64,000 nucleotides of DNA, from positions 124,001-188,000 of the forward strand of contig ONMF01000001.1 in assembly GCA_900318865.1 (NCBI GenBank), read 5' to 3'. How positions within the stretch are numbered: position 1 is the first letter of the stretch; every line of letters begins with the position of its first letter. The DNA is from an uncultured Prevotellaceae bacterium (GTDB taxonomy: Bacteria > Bacteroidota > Bacteroidia > Bacteroidales > Muribaculaceae). Positions 32,432 through 40,993 of the stretch are shown in pieces. The notes beneath the pieces are model-generated. The model did not search any database. It was not told the DNA's origin and saw only the letters and a program-made list of their open reading frames with translations. The translations under genes and the position numbers were made by a program.

Positions 32432-34141
32432 ATGCAGTTACTCAATAGAATCAACCAACTTGTAAAAAATCAGCAATTCCTTTTCGGACTTTTTTTGTGC
32501 ATGCTCATTTTGCCCAACGTGTTCATGGTGTATACCGAGCCCACGCCGTTGCTCACGCGCGTGGTCAACGTGCTGCTTCCGCTGGGCGCCTACTGGCTGT
32601 GCATGAGCTGGTTCCGCAAGCCGGGATGGGCCTTCTGGGCATTGTTCCTGTTCATATTCTTCGACGCATTCGACATCGTGCTGCTTCACCTCTTCGGCGA
32701 GGGCCCGGTGGCCGTGGACATGTTCCTCAATGTGGCCACCACCAATGTCACCGAGGTCGATGAGCTGCTGAGCAATTTGTTGCTCTCGGTAGTGTTCGTC
32801 TTCGTGGTCTACGGCGGTGGCATGGTGCTGGCCGTCATCTCGGTGAAAAACAAGGAAGAGCTGAGCCGCCTCTTCCTGGGAGTGCAGCGGAAACTGGCCT
32901 TGTTGATTCTCATTCCCGCACTCATTCTGCTGGGCGTGAACTATGCGGTCGACAAGAAATTCCGCCTGCTCGACCACATCTTCCCGGTGAACACCTGCTA
33001 CAACTTGCTGCTCAGCGGCGAGCGCTATCTCGATGGATTGAACTACGACAAGACATCGAGCGGATTTGTCTACCATGCGGTGAACGAGCGCCCCGACAGC
33101 CTCCCCGAGGTCTATGTACTGGTGGTGGGCGAGACGCTTCGTGCCGACAACATGGGCATCTACGGCTACGAGCGCAACACCACACCGCGGCTCGACTCGT
33201 TGCAGAGCGAGCTGGTGGTGTTCCACGATGCCATTACCATGAGCAACACCACCCACAAGAGCGTGCCGCTGCTGCTCACGCCGGTGGCCAGCGAGTCGTG
33301 GGACAGCCTCTACACCCAGCGCGGCATCATCACCGCCTATAAGGAGGCCGGCTACCAAACCGCTTTCTACAGCAACCAGCGGCGCAACAAGTCGTTTATC
33401 GACGCGCTGGGCTGCGAAGCCCACGAGAGCAAATTTGTGAAAGACGATGTGCCCATGGGCGAGAGCGTGAGCGACGAGGAACTGCTCAAACTGCTCGATG
33501 CACGCCTGGCGGCCTGCCATGAGGGCAAACTGCTGGTGGTGCTGCACTGCTACGGGTCGCACTTCAACTATCGCGACCGCTACCCGGCCGCCAATGCACG
33601 GTTCAAGCCCGATGAAATCATCTCGGCCGACAAACAGTACCGCCAGGAGCTGGTCAATGCCTACGACAACACGGTGCTCTTCACCGACAACCTGCTGGCC
33701 CGCATCATCGAGCAAGTGAAAGCCAAGAATGTGGTGAGCGCCGTGATGTTCACCAGCGACCACGGAGAGGACATCTACGACGACGAGCGCGGCCGCTTCC
33801 TGCACGCCTCGCCCATGCCCACCTACTACCAGCTGCGCGTGCCGCTGCTGGTGTGGGCCTCTGAGCAGTACCGTGCCGCCTATCCCGAGAAGTGGGGCGC
33901 ACTCACCAGCCACCGCGACCTGCCCGTGTCGACCAACCTGGTGGTGTTTCACACCATGCTCGACATGAGCGGCATCACCGTGCCCCAGCTGCGCGGCGAG
34001 AACGCCCTGAGCAGCCAGCAGTTCGTGGCCGCCCCCCGCCGCTACGTCACCGACCACAACGAGTACGTCTCCATCACCGACTGCGGCCTGAAGCAGCAGG
34101 ACGTAGCCGCCTTCTCCGCCCACCACCTGAGCTACAAGTAA
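32432..34141 (+). CDS. phosphoethanolamine transferase-like (EptA/CptA) membrane sulfatase-fold enzyme
   Basis: 569 residues. About five N-terminal membrane helices (to about residue 170) are followed by a periplasmic alkaline-phosphatase-type domain. Catalytic motifs are VGETLRADNMGIYGYERNTTP, the nucleophile segment SNTTHKSVP, and FTSDHGEDIYDD. These match enzymes that add phosphoethanolamine to lipid A or LPS core, a modification that protects against cationic peptides. The acceptor is inferred. It is the last backbone gene before the AT-rich island. Confidence 0.88.
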   Translation: MQLLNRINQLVKNQQFLFGLFLCMLILPNVFMVYTEPTPLLTRVVNVLLPLGAYWLCMSWFRKPGWAFWALFLFIFFDAFDIVLLHLFGEGPVAVDMFLNVATTNVTEVDELLSNLLLSVVFVFVVYGGGMVLAVISVKNKEELSRLFLGVQRKLALLILIPALILLGVNYAVDKKFRLLDHIFPVNTCYNLLLSGERYLDGLNYDKTSSGFVYHAVNERPDSLPEVYVLVVGETLRADNMGIYGYERNTTPRLDSLQSELVVFHDAITMSNTTHKSVPLLLTPVASESWDSLYTQRGIITAYKEAGYQTAFYSNQRRNKSFIDALGCEAHESKFVKDDVPMGESVSDEELLKLLDARLAACHEGKLLVVLHCYGSHFNYRDRYPAANARFKPDEIISADKQYRQELVNAYDNTVLFTDNLLARIIEQVKAKNVVSAVMFTSDHGEDIYDDERGRFLHASPMPTYYQLRVPLLVWASEQYRAAYPEKWGALTSHRDLPVSTNLVVFHTMLDMSGITVPQLRGENALSSQQFVAAPRRYVTDHNEYVSITDCGLKQQDVAAFSAHHLSYK

Positions 34142-34274
34142 CCCTCTGTAGCTTGCGTGTGGGTGCCTCTCACCAGTGCATTTTTTCTTCATCGACAAGT
34201 CGCAGTGACCAAATAAGGGGGCAAAGACGTTGATTTCCTTAGAATTTGGGCGTCTGAAGTAAAAATATCATTTT

Positions 34275-34309
34275 ACGAACATAGTATTCGTAAATTATTC
34301 TTACCTTTG
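34275..34309 (+). promoter_or_regulatory. retron promoter with WYL-type operator
   Basis: The palindrome ACGAA-CATAGTA-TTCGT (34275-34291) is followed by 11 bases and ACCTTTG, forming a -7 box TACCTTTG at 34302-34309. The palindrome covers the -33 region, where no TTTG is seen. The same palindrome and exact spacing occur before the HAD-PRTase-DprA operon at 40933-40967. This fits a repressor site, probably for the WYL protein in between (inference). Confidence 0.7.
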
Positions 34310-34325
34310 CATTGCAAAAAGAAAC

Positions 34326-34532
34326 AAAGAGGTCATTGACATTGTTGAACACTCACAAATTTTGACTCTGGCTCGATGCCATCGTCGAGTGTCATTCTTT
34401 TAAAAAAAGAATCGATAAACCAACGTTATATTTTATTACAGTCTTTGACTGATTTATTAAGTTAAACTTAATCGTTGTACACTTAAATAAAAACAAAGAA
34501 AAGGCGAGTGTTCACAATGTTAATGCCTCTTT
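34326..34532 (+). ncRNA. retron ncRNA (msr-msd)
   Basis: The a1 segment (34326-34354, GAGGTCATTGACATTG and following) pairs with the a2 segment (34506-34532, ending GTTAATGCCTCTTT) over about 25 positions, the hallmark inverted repeat closing retron ncRNAs. Between them are an msr-like hairpin CTCGATG/CGTCGAG (34372-34389), a perfect ATTCTTTT-AAA-AAAAGAAT hairpin (34394-34412), and an msd-like part with CAACG/CGTTG closing (34421-34477), CAGTC-TTT-GACTG and ATTAAGTT/AACTTAAT. The branching guanosine was not identified. The RT gene begins 18 bases downstream. Confidence 0.8.
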
Positions 34533-34550
34533 TTATATTTAGCACAAGTT

Positions 34551-36221
34551 ATGGAGAAAACCAAAATCATAAACCGGTTAAGAAAGGTGAAGACCTTAAA
34601 GGGCTTTGCCAAACTGCTCAATGATATTAAACGGGATGAATTTGGCACAGCTAAATATAGAATTACAGAGAAGCAACTTCGTCATTTCAGTTCTCCTGAT
34701 ATATTCGCAGACCGATATAAGACATTTCATATTCGGAAAAAAAGTGGAGGTGTGCGAGAAATCAATGCACCTTGCTATCAACTGAAGACTATTCTTTATA
34801 TACTAAATAAGGTATTTAAAGCCGTATATACTCCGAGCAGAGCCGCTATGGGCTTTACTGAAGAACGCTCAGTTGTGACCAACGCTTCGTTGCACACTGG
34901 TCATCACTATGTTTTCAACATCGACCTTGAGAATTTCTTCCCATCAATTCCTCAAGCAAGAGTATGGAAACGTCTTCAACTACCACCATTCAATTTCCCT
35001 GTTGAAATCGCGAATGTTGTGGCAGGGCTTTGTTGCCATAAAAACGAAGCTGGGACGAAGAACGTGCTTCCACAAGGTGCCGCCACCTCGCCTATTCTAA
35101 CTAATGCTATCTGCGATAATCTCGACCGTAGAATGTTGGGAGTTGCTCATCGTTTTGGCCTGCATTATAGCCGTTATGCCGATGACATGACGTTTTCCAG
35201 TATGCACAACGTGTATCAAGAAGGGAGTGACTTTCGTAAAGAGATTTTACGCATCATAACTGAACAAGGATTCACTCTCAACGAGAAGAAAACCCGTTTA
35301 CAACGCACTGGTGAGAGGCAAGAAGTTACCGGATTGACGGTTAATGAAACTGTCAATGTGGCTCGCAAATATGTCCGCGACTTACGTTGCATTCTCCATA
35401 TATGGGAAAAAGAAGGTTATGGCAAAGCATATGCTTATTTCTACCCAAAGTATAAGCACGACAAGGGCTATATAAAGAAAGGCGAACCAGTAATGGAGAA
35501 CGTGGTTGATGGCAAGCTTAACTATCTCCGAATGGTTAAGGGAGCCAACAACTCAACTTACTTGAAGCTACTTGAAAGGTTCAACAAATTGCAAACACTT
35601 GTATATCTTGACAAAGAGACTGACAGGGGTGAGTCATATATCTATGTGCATTCCTATGGTCTTAAAGAATTTGAAGAATTGTTTCAGACTACAGTAAGTC
35701 TCGTTGTGTCGAAGAAGGGCAACCTCATCGGGAAATGTGAGATTGCAGGAATGGAAAAAGTAATAGCCATTAGCAAGAGTACTCAGAAGAAATTATGCAG
35801 TAACCTTTCCGACATAGCACCTGAAACAGTTGTCACCTCTGAGACTCTGAAAAAGTGCTTTGTTACCTTGTGCCGAGCAAAAGGCAAGAACCACTGGCTA
35901 ATCACCAAAGGCCAGATGCAGCGCTCAAAATGCTTGAGTATCTTGAATGTCAATATCGACATTGACCATCTTCTCCTAATTTGGGAAAGACTCGGGCTGG
36001 AAGATGCTGTGACGGCATTCCAGCATTGCCTTGGTGGAGGAGATCTAAACGACTTCTGGCCGAAAGGTGGTCTTAAAAATGATATAACCCCATCTCCATC
36101 TGATATACCCACAGAAGTGACTCCTCCTATTGAAAACGAAGACGCAATTACCCAACAACTGCGAAATATGGAACATGAGGATATCGACTCCGGTCCATTT
36201 GAGCCATTATTTACGTTTTAA
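34551..36221 (+). CDS. retron reverse transcriptase
   Basis: 556 residues. Polymerase motifs are FNIDLENFF (catalytic Asp125), VLPQGAATSP (172-181) and the YADD box (209-212). Retron-specific marks are NASLH at 111-115 (NAxxH, region X) and VTG at 259-261 (region Y). About 200 residues follow the thumb and end in an acidic proline-rich tail; this extension is of unrecognised type. The retron ncRNA lies directly upstream. Such RTs make branched RNA-DNA that guards or triggers a toxic effector in phage defence. Three partner genes follow within 11 bases or overlapping. Confidence 0.93.
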   Translation: MEKTKIINRLRKVKTLKGFAKLLNDIKRDEFGTAKYRITEKQLRHFSSPDIFADRYKTFHIRKKSGGVREINAPCYQLKTILYILNKVFKAVYTPSRAAMGFTEERSVVTNASLHTGHHYVFNIDLENFFPSIPQARVWKRLQLPPFNFPVEIANVVAGLCCHKNEAGTKNVLPQGAATSPILTNAICDNLDRRMLGVAHRFGLHYSRYADDMTFSSMHNVYQEGSDFRKEILRIITEQGFTLNEKKTRLQRTGERQEVTGLTVNETVNVARKYVRDLRCILHIWEKEGYGKAYAYFYPKYKHDKGYIKKGEPVMENVVDGKLNYLRMVKGANNSTYLKLLERFNKLQTLVYLDKETDRGESYIYVHSYGLKEFEELFQTTVSLVVSKKGNLIGKCEIAGMEKVIAISKSTQKKLCSNLSDIAPETVVTSETLKKCFVTLCRAKGKNHWLITKGQMQRSKCLSILNVNIDIDHLLLIWERLGLEDAVTAFQHCLGGGDLNDFWPKGGLKNDITPSPSDIPTEVTPPIENEDAITQQLRNMEHEDIDSGPFEPLFTF

Positions 36222-36232
36222 TTATTGCCAAC

Positions 36233-37375
36233 ATGGAACGAAAAGAATTACAAGAGTTTATATATTTCCTTACAAGGAGCAAACAATTGTCAAGAGCACA
36301 ACAAAGAAGACGCGATTCTCTCTTGGCAAGAGATTTCTTTGCCTCTACAGAGAAACGTCCCGCCATCAATAAATCCGGAGCATTAGATGTGGGTCAATGT
36401 TTGTTGCATAACACAACCATAATTGTCAACTTTTTACATCAATTTACAGAAAGTGGTTCATTGGCACTAAAATACACCACACACTTATGGGACAAGAATA
36501 ATGAAACAGGCGAATATCCATACCATAATTTTTCCGAGTTTAAAGAATCATATTTGAAAATACTTAATGACAAAGAAGCTAGACCTCTAGAGAACATAAG
36601 ATCATTATGCATGCATTTATGGCAAATCATTTCTAATTTCTTAATTAATGATGAGCCAAAATATCCATGGAGTGAGTTTAAGCTCAAAATCGGTTATAAT
36701 AAATATCTTAAAGAATGGATGGACGCTAACCCAAACGTTCAGCCGTTCTCAATGCCTATCTCTGCTTTTCCCAAAGAAATACAACCGAAACGAATCAATG
36801 GTAAAACCCTTATATATTTTAATGATGTAGTTGATGTTTTTAAACACTGTATAGAGTTCCGGGATAATGACTTATACTATTCTACCAAACAAATATTTAG
36901 TGAGAATCCAGATTTCAAGCTTAATCAAGTTTTATTGGAAACGCTTAAGGGGCGATCTATTTATACCGACACTGAACTTGTAAAAGATGCGATGAGGATT
37001 ATTGCTCACAATATTTTCCCTCGCTCTGAATTCCCAAAGCTGGAAATATCTGCTAATTTAGTCAATGACGAGGTCGGCCAACGTATTATTTTAAAAATAT
37101 TACAACTTGATTCTTATTCTGAAAAGGACATCTTAGACCCCAAGATTGTGGCAGTTGCAGGTGATGGAGACATTAATCGAATAAAGTCGAAACTAATAAA
37201 CCTTTGCGATTTTTCTATTGAAAGTAGGTTCCGAATTAATGGTGTTTCCACTCCGTGCAGAATTAATTATTTGTCATCTAATAGTGATAATATGGATAAG
37301 GTTAATCTGATAGATGAAAGCATGTGTCGTGGCTTTGCATATATACTAACATTTTACATTGGTAATCATGTATAA
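36233..37375 (+). CDS. unknown protein, second gene of the retron operon
   Basis: 380 residues, soluble, no recognised domain. The N-terminus is basic and helical (RSKQLSRAQQRRRDSLLARD). A helix with two histidines (LLHNTTIIVNFLHQF, about residues 59-73) and a second His/Trp helix (SLCMHLWQIISNFL) could act in phosphotransfer beside the receiver proteins downstream, but this is a guess. It begins 11 bases after the RT and overlaps the next gene by 8 bases, so it belongs to the same operon. Composition is AT-rich like the rest of the island. Confidence 0.8.
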   Translation: MERKELQEFIYFLTRSKQLSRAQQRRRDSLLARDFFASTEKRPAINKSGALDVGQCLLHNTTIIVNFLHQFTESGSLALKYTTHLWDKNNETGEYPYHNFSEFKESYLKILNDKEARPLENIRSLCMHLWQIISNFLINDEPKYPWSEFKLKIGYNKYLKEWMDANPNVQPFSMPISAFPKEIQPKRINGKTLIYFNDVVDVFKHCIEFRDNDLYYSTKQIFSENPDFKLNQVLLETLKGRSIYTDTELVKDAMRIIAHNIFPRSEFPKLEISANLVNDEVGQRIILKILQLDSYSEKDILDPKIVAVAGDGDINRIKSKLINLCDFSIESRFRINGVSTPCRINYLSSNSDNMDKVNLIDESMCRGFAYILTFYIGNHV

Positions 37376-37976
37376 GGTTTTAATTGTCGACGATAGACTT
37401 GAAAGGAAGAAAGCACTCCTTGATGAAGACTCTTTCAAGTCTTTAAAAGAGTTTGAGAGAGATGGTGTCATTGTGATAACATCATCTTTGGATGATAACG
37501 CTAGTTTATTAACTAAAGAAAGGATTAAAGAGATTCTTGAACCATATCGAGTAATTGCTATACATCGCTCATGGTTATTACAAAACAATTTGATAAACAT
37601 CTTTGAAGAATTTATTAAAGATAGCGATAAGTTTTTCATTATTTTTAGTGGAGGAACAACAACAAATGGATTTTCTAATAATTTTAGAAGCCTCTCCATC
37701 AATGCAGGTAAATTTTATACGTCAAAATTATTGGATTTCATTAGTGACTGTGAGAATGACATCGAACCGTCTCTATTAAGGTTCCTATATGGGGACTCTT
37801 GGAGATTACCACTTCTTTTGGAGTATAGACATTTATTGTGGTGCGATCAAGGCTTAAATAATCCAGAAAAAGAGGAACAATTAAGGGCCCTTTTTATGCC
37901 TGATACTGAAGATGTATCAATAGAGTATCTTAACAAACAAATTGAGAAAGAAAAGTTTAGTTATATACTACTATGA
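37368..37976 (+). CDS. degenerate receiver-domain protein, third gene of the retron operon
   Basis: 202 residues from ATG 37368 (a TTG three codons upstream is possible). The N-terminus MYKVLIVDDRLERKKAL is a receiver beta1 strand with the acidic pair Asp8-Asp9. The expected phosphoacceptor strand reads VIAIHRSW, with His66 where the Asp should be. The beta4-like strand is FFIIFSGG. So the fold looks like a response-regulator receiver that cannot take phosphate the normal way. The C-terminal 80 residues are unassigned. It overlaps genes on both sides. Confidence 0.72.
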   Translation: MYKVLIVDDRLERKKALLDEDSFKSLKEFERDGVIVITSSLDDNASLLTKERIKEILEPYRVIAIHRSWLLQNNLINIFEEFIKDSDKFFIIFSGGTTTNGFSNNFRSLSINAGKFYTSKLLDFISDCENDIEPSLLRFLYGDSWRLPLLLEYRHLLWCDQGLNNPEKEEQLRALFMPDTEDVSIEYLNKQIEKEKFSYILL

Positions 37977-39814
37977 ATGTTCTGATTTTACATAATAACA
38001 ATCTCCCAGAATCAATATTTGGCCTAGATCAATTGGCCAATAAAGACACCCAATTATTTGAGATTGATATAAAGCCACTTTCTGAGCGCCCTACCGATAG
38101 AAAAGATTTTGATGTTTTTGTTAGTGAGTCTATGTCATCTCTGGAATTAAAAAGGTACAATCTCATTGTTATGCCATTTAATTTTACTGAGACCTACATG
38201 GAGTATACCGGCCTAAGAGTTGCAGCGCATATCCGTTTAACAAAAGAATGGGATGCTCAATCATGTCCAATTCTTTTTCTTGGAAGAGATAGCATAGAAG
38301 AGATCACACGCTTCTCATCATTAGGAGAGATACTAAACACATTTAATATCTTTTGTTCTCAAAAGAAAGATCAGGAGAGTTTACTTAATATTTTTAAGTG
38401 GATTGATAAAAACAGCTATAAAAACGTTTCAACTGAGAGTCCTCTTTTCCATAGCTTTTTGGATAGAATGCAAATGATTCCCGCTCCATCTAACTATGCC
38501 ACTCATCATTCAGTTGCAAATGAATGGGCAATTATGAGGTGGTGCGAGATTTTTAATTGGGGGCGATTAGGTAAACCCGAAATGCCAGAAAGTGATTTTC
38601 CAAATATGCTTTACTTTAAATATTTAAAGGCAAAAGCAGGTGTAAGAGAACAGCCACCTAAAAGAGATAAAAACAAAAGAAATGCCTTAATTCCTAATAT
38701 CAAAGGAAGAAAGATCATGCTCATTGATGATGAACACAATAAAGGATGGTATGCTTTGTTAAAACGAATTATTGAAGATGAATCAGGGGCAATACTGATT
38801 AAATGTGAAGAATTCGACAAGAGTAAAACAAAAGAAGTATTGAAAAAGGATATTCAGAAGTTTATTAGCGACCCTGAAAATAAGGATATAGATTGTTACA
38901 TTGTAGATTTACGTTTACATGATGACGATTTCAATTCAAACTATGATAATACTATAAATAGTGAATTGACTGGTATCCAAATAATAAATTTCATTAAGGG
39001 CTTAAATCCTGGAAATCAGGTTGTTTATTTTACGGCATCTAATAAAATTTGGAATTTCAAGAAGAATGATGATGACTCTAATAAAACGCTGAAGATTATC
39101 GGAGATAATTTTGCTATCAAAGAGTCCCCAGAACAAAATCTAACGACTCAAGAATCATATAAATATTTTGACCAACTTGTTAGCGCAATTCAACATGCTT
39201 GCAAGATGCATAATCTAAAAATAAACTATTCGAAAATAGTAGAGTTTAAAGAAAAATGCAAAAATGATGAAATACGTTTTTCAAAAATAGATCTCTATAA
39301 TCGTCTTATTGCTCTCAATGATGGGATACGTTCTGGAGATTTAGTCGACTCGGCAGCCCTGAGTTTAAGTTCTTTTATAGAATCACATATCGAAGAAGTA
39401 TTTGAATTATCAAATGATTCACTTTCCAAAAATGGAGAGCAAAAAGGGTATTGGCACAACAAATTCAAATTCAATGTAAAAAAAGAAGGTAAGCATTTCA
39501 ATGTTCTTTCTATGGATTATTCGAAGGATGGACTAAGGGCTAAGGATTGCAGTCCAAGTAGAATACTACTTAACGATGGTGAAAGCGATTGGTTTTATCC
39601 AAACCCCCAAAGTCCTATTACAAAAATAGTTGTTGCTCTAAAATTGTATTATGATTTTAGTAATGATACGATAAATGATTATATACAGCTTAAATCTGAA
39701 AGAAATAAAAATATCGCTCATGGTTCGGAATTGTCATCAATAACAGTTGAATTTCTACAAAATAAGATTTTTAATATTATTGTAATTGGAATTCTGAATA
39801 AAGATATTCAATAA
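37973..39814 (+). CDS. receiver-HEPN-like protein, candidate effector of the retron operon
   Basis: 613 residues with three parts. Residues 1-125 look like a degenerate receiver (NLIVMPFNF strand without Asp, then CPILFLGRD). Residues 246-390 form a complete receiver: Asp252-Asp253 in IMLIDDEH, phosphoacceptor Asp312 in YIVDLRL, Thr354 in VYFTAS and Lys383 in FAIKES. The C-terminal region (about 440-613) has SERNKNIAHGSE, an R-x5-H motif (Arg577, His583) with the RN..AHG context of HEPN RNases. The likely role is an RNase toxin gated by receiver switching (inference). It overlaps the previous gene by 4 bases. Confidence 0.75.
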   Translation: MNVLILHNNNLPESIFGLDQLANKDTQLFEIDIKPLSERPTDRKDFDVFVSESMSSLELKRYNLIVMPFNFTETYMEYTGLRVAAHIRLTKEWDAQSCPILFLGRDSIEEITRFSSLGEILNTFNIFCSQKKDQESLLNIFKWIDKNSYKNVSTESPLFHSFLDRMQMIPAPSNYATHHSVANEWAIMRWCEIFNWGRLGKPEMPESDFPNMLYFKYLKAKAGVREQPPKRDKNKRNALIPNIKGRKIMLIDDEHNKGWYALLKRIIEDESGAILIKCEEFDKSKTKEVLKKDIQKFISDPENKDIDCYIVDLRLHDDDFNSNYDNTINSELTGIQIINFIKGLNPGNQVVYFTASNKIWNFKKNDDDSNKTLKIIGDNFAIKESPEQNLTTQESYKYFDQLVSAIQHACKMHNLKINYSKIVEFKEKCKNDEIRFSKIDLYNRLIALNDGIRSGDLVDSAALSLSSFIESHIEEVFELSNDSLSKNGEQKGYWHNKFKFNVKKEGKHFNVLSMDYSKDGLRAKDCSPSRILLNDGESDWFYPNPQSPITKIVVALKLYYDFSNDTINDYIQLKSERNKNIAHGSELSSITVEFLQNKIFNIIVIGILNKDIQ

Positions 39815-39856
39815 TCTAATCAGAATTATGTAATAGTTAAGTTTAATTAGTCTATT

Positions 39857-40927
39857 ATGCCGGCAAATAAGAATGCGATGACACGATATATGATACTTGA
39901 TGAGTTGCTTAGCAACCGGTATCATGACTATTCACTCGATGACTTGACTGAAGAAGTGAGCCGTCGGTTGTCGGAACTATATTCTGACACAAAAGGCGTC
40001 GTTCGTCGTACCATCGAGAAGGACATTGATTATATCGAAAACGAAGGCCCATTTATGGCCGAGATTGAGCGCAAGTGGGTGCCATGTGTTAATAGTCACG
40101 GTAAGACCTCGCAAAAGAAATGTTTGCGATATAAAGAGCCGGGATTCTCGATTTTCAAGAAGGAGCTTTCAGACGATGAGAAATACCTGCTTCGTGAAGC
40201 GCTATCACTACTAGGTCAGTTTGACGGTTTACCAAATCTTGAAGCATTGGAGCAACTTCGTCAAAGTCTTCAGATGCCAGATAAGTCATGCTACAATCCG
40301 ATAATATCATTCACTAAGAATCCCTTAGAGAACTCAAATCTGCTTGGAGAACTGTTTACTGTAATCTCTCAAAGGCAAGTTGTAGAACTCCACTACCATA
40401 CATTTGCTGCGCCTGACGACGATAGACATATTATCTTTCATCCATATCTTCTGAAAGAATACAACCGGCGGTGGTTTGTCATCGGAGCGGCAGACTCCGA
40501 CGGTAAAATACTGAATTTTAGTCTTGACCGAATTGATAAGATCGTACCACTTACAACGCACAATTATAAAGATCCAAGTGAAGACTTGCTCGAACACTTT
40601 GAAGACATCATCGGCGTTACATATTTGGACGAAAGCCCAATCTACCAAATTATATTTTGGGCTAACGACAAAGAGAAGGACTACATTAAAACAAAGCCGA
40701 TTCATGAATCTCAAAGAAACCTAACTGGTGAAAATGAGGAACGATTGAGAATAGAAAACCCATGCTTAAAAGGGGGCTCATTCTTTCGCATTGACTGTAA
40801 ATATAACTACGAGTTAATTCGCGAATTGACCTCATTTGGCAATGGTGTCATTGTGTTGACGCCATCCAAGATACGAGAAGAAATAATAAAACGTGTAAAA
40901 GATCTGGCAGTTTCATATAATTGTTGA
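39857..40927 (+). CDS. WYL-domain transcriptional regulator
   Basis: 356 residues. An N-terminal winged helix (residues about 8-65, TRYMILDELLSNRYHDYSLD) precedes the WYL domain, whose core FHPYLLKEYNRRWFVIG at 194-210 gives RRWFVIG in place of the R-x-WYL signature, followed by FSLDRIDKI. Proteins of this layout (BrxR/CapW type) repress defence operons and release DNA on sensing a nucleic-acid ligand. It follows the HEPN-like gene by 42 bases and precedes a promoter carrying the same palindrome as the retron promoter, so it probably controls both units. Confidence 0.88.
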   Translation: MPANKNAMTRYMILDELLSNRYHDYSLDDLTEEVSRRLSELYSDTKGVVRRTIEKDIDYIENEGPFMAEIERKWVPCVNSHGKTSQKKCLRYKEPGFSIFKKELSDDEKYLLREALSLLGQFDGLPNLEALEQLRQSLQMPDKSCYNPIISFTKNPLENSNLLGELFTVISQRQVVELHYHTFAAPDDDRHIIFHPYLLKEYNRRWFVIGAADSDGKILNFSLDRIDKIVPLTTHNYKDPSEDLLEHFEDIIGVTYLDESPIYQIIFWANDKEKDYIKTKPIHESQRNLTGENEERLRIENPCLKGGSFFRIDCKYNYELIRELTSFGNGVIVLTPSKIREEIIKRVKDLAVSYNC

Positions 40928-40932
40928 TGAAT

Positions 40933-40967
40933 ACGAACAAAGGATTCGTAATTGATACTCACCTTTG
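40933..40967 (+). promoter_or_regulatory. promoter/operator of the HAD-PRTase-DprA operon
   Basis: ACGAA-CAAAGGA-TTCGT (40933-40949), 11 bases, then ACCTTTG (40961-40967; -7 box CACCTTTG). The half-sites and spacing are identical to the retron promoter at 34275-34309. The palindrome starts 5 bases after the WYL stop codon. Confidence 0.7.
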
Positions 40968-40993
40968 CACCATCAAAAATAAAGGTGTGCACT

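Noticed and set aside
34551..36221. Group II intron or diversity-generating retroelement RT
   Set aside because: No intron domain V/VI, maturase domain, template/variable repeat or Avd gene is seen. The NAxxH and VTG motifs and the a1/a2 ncRNA indicate a retron.
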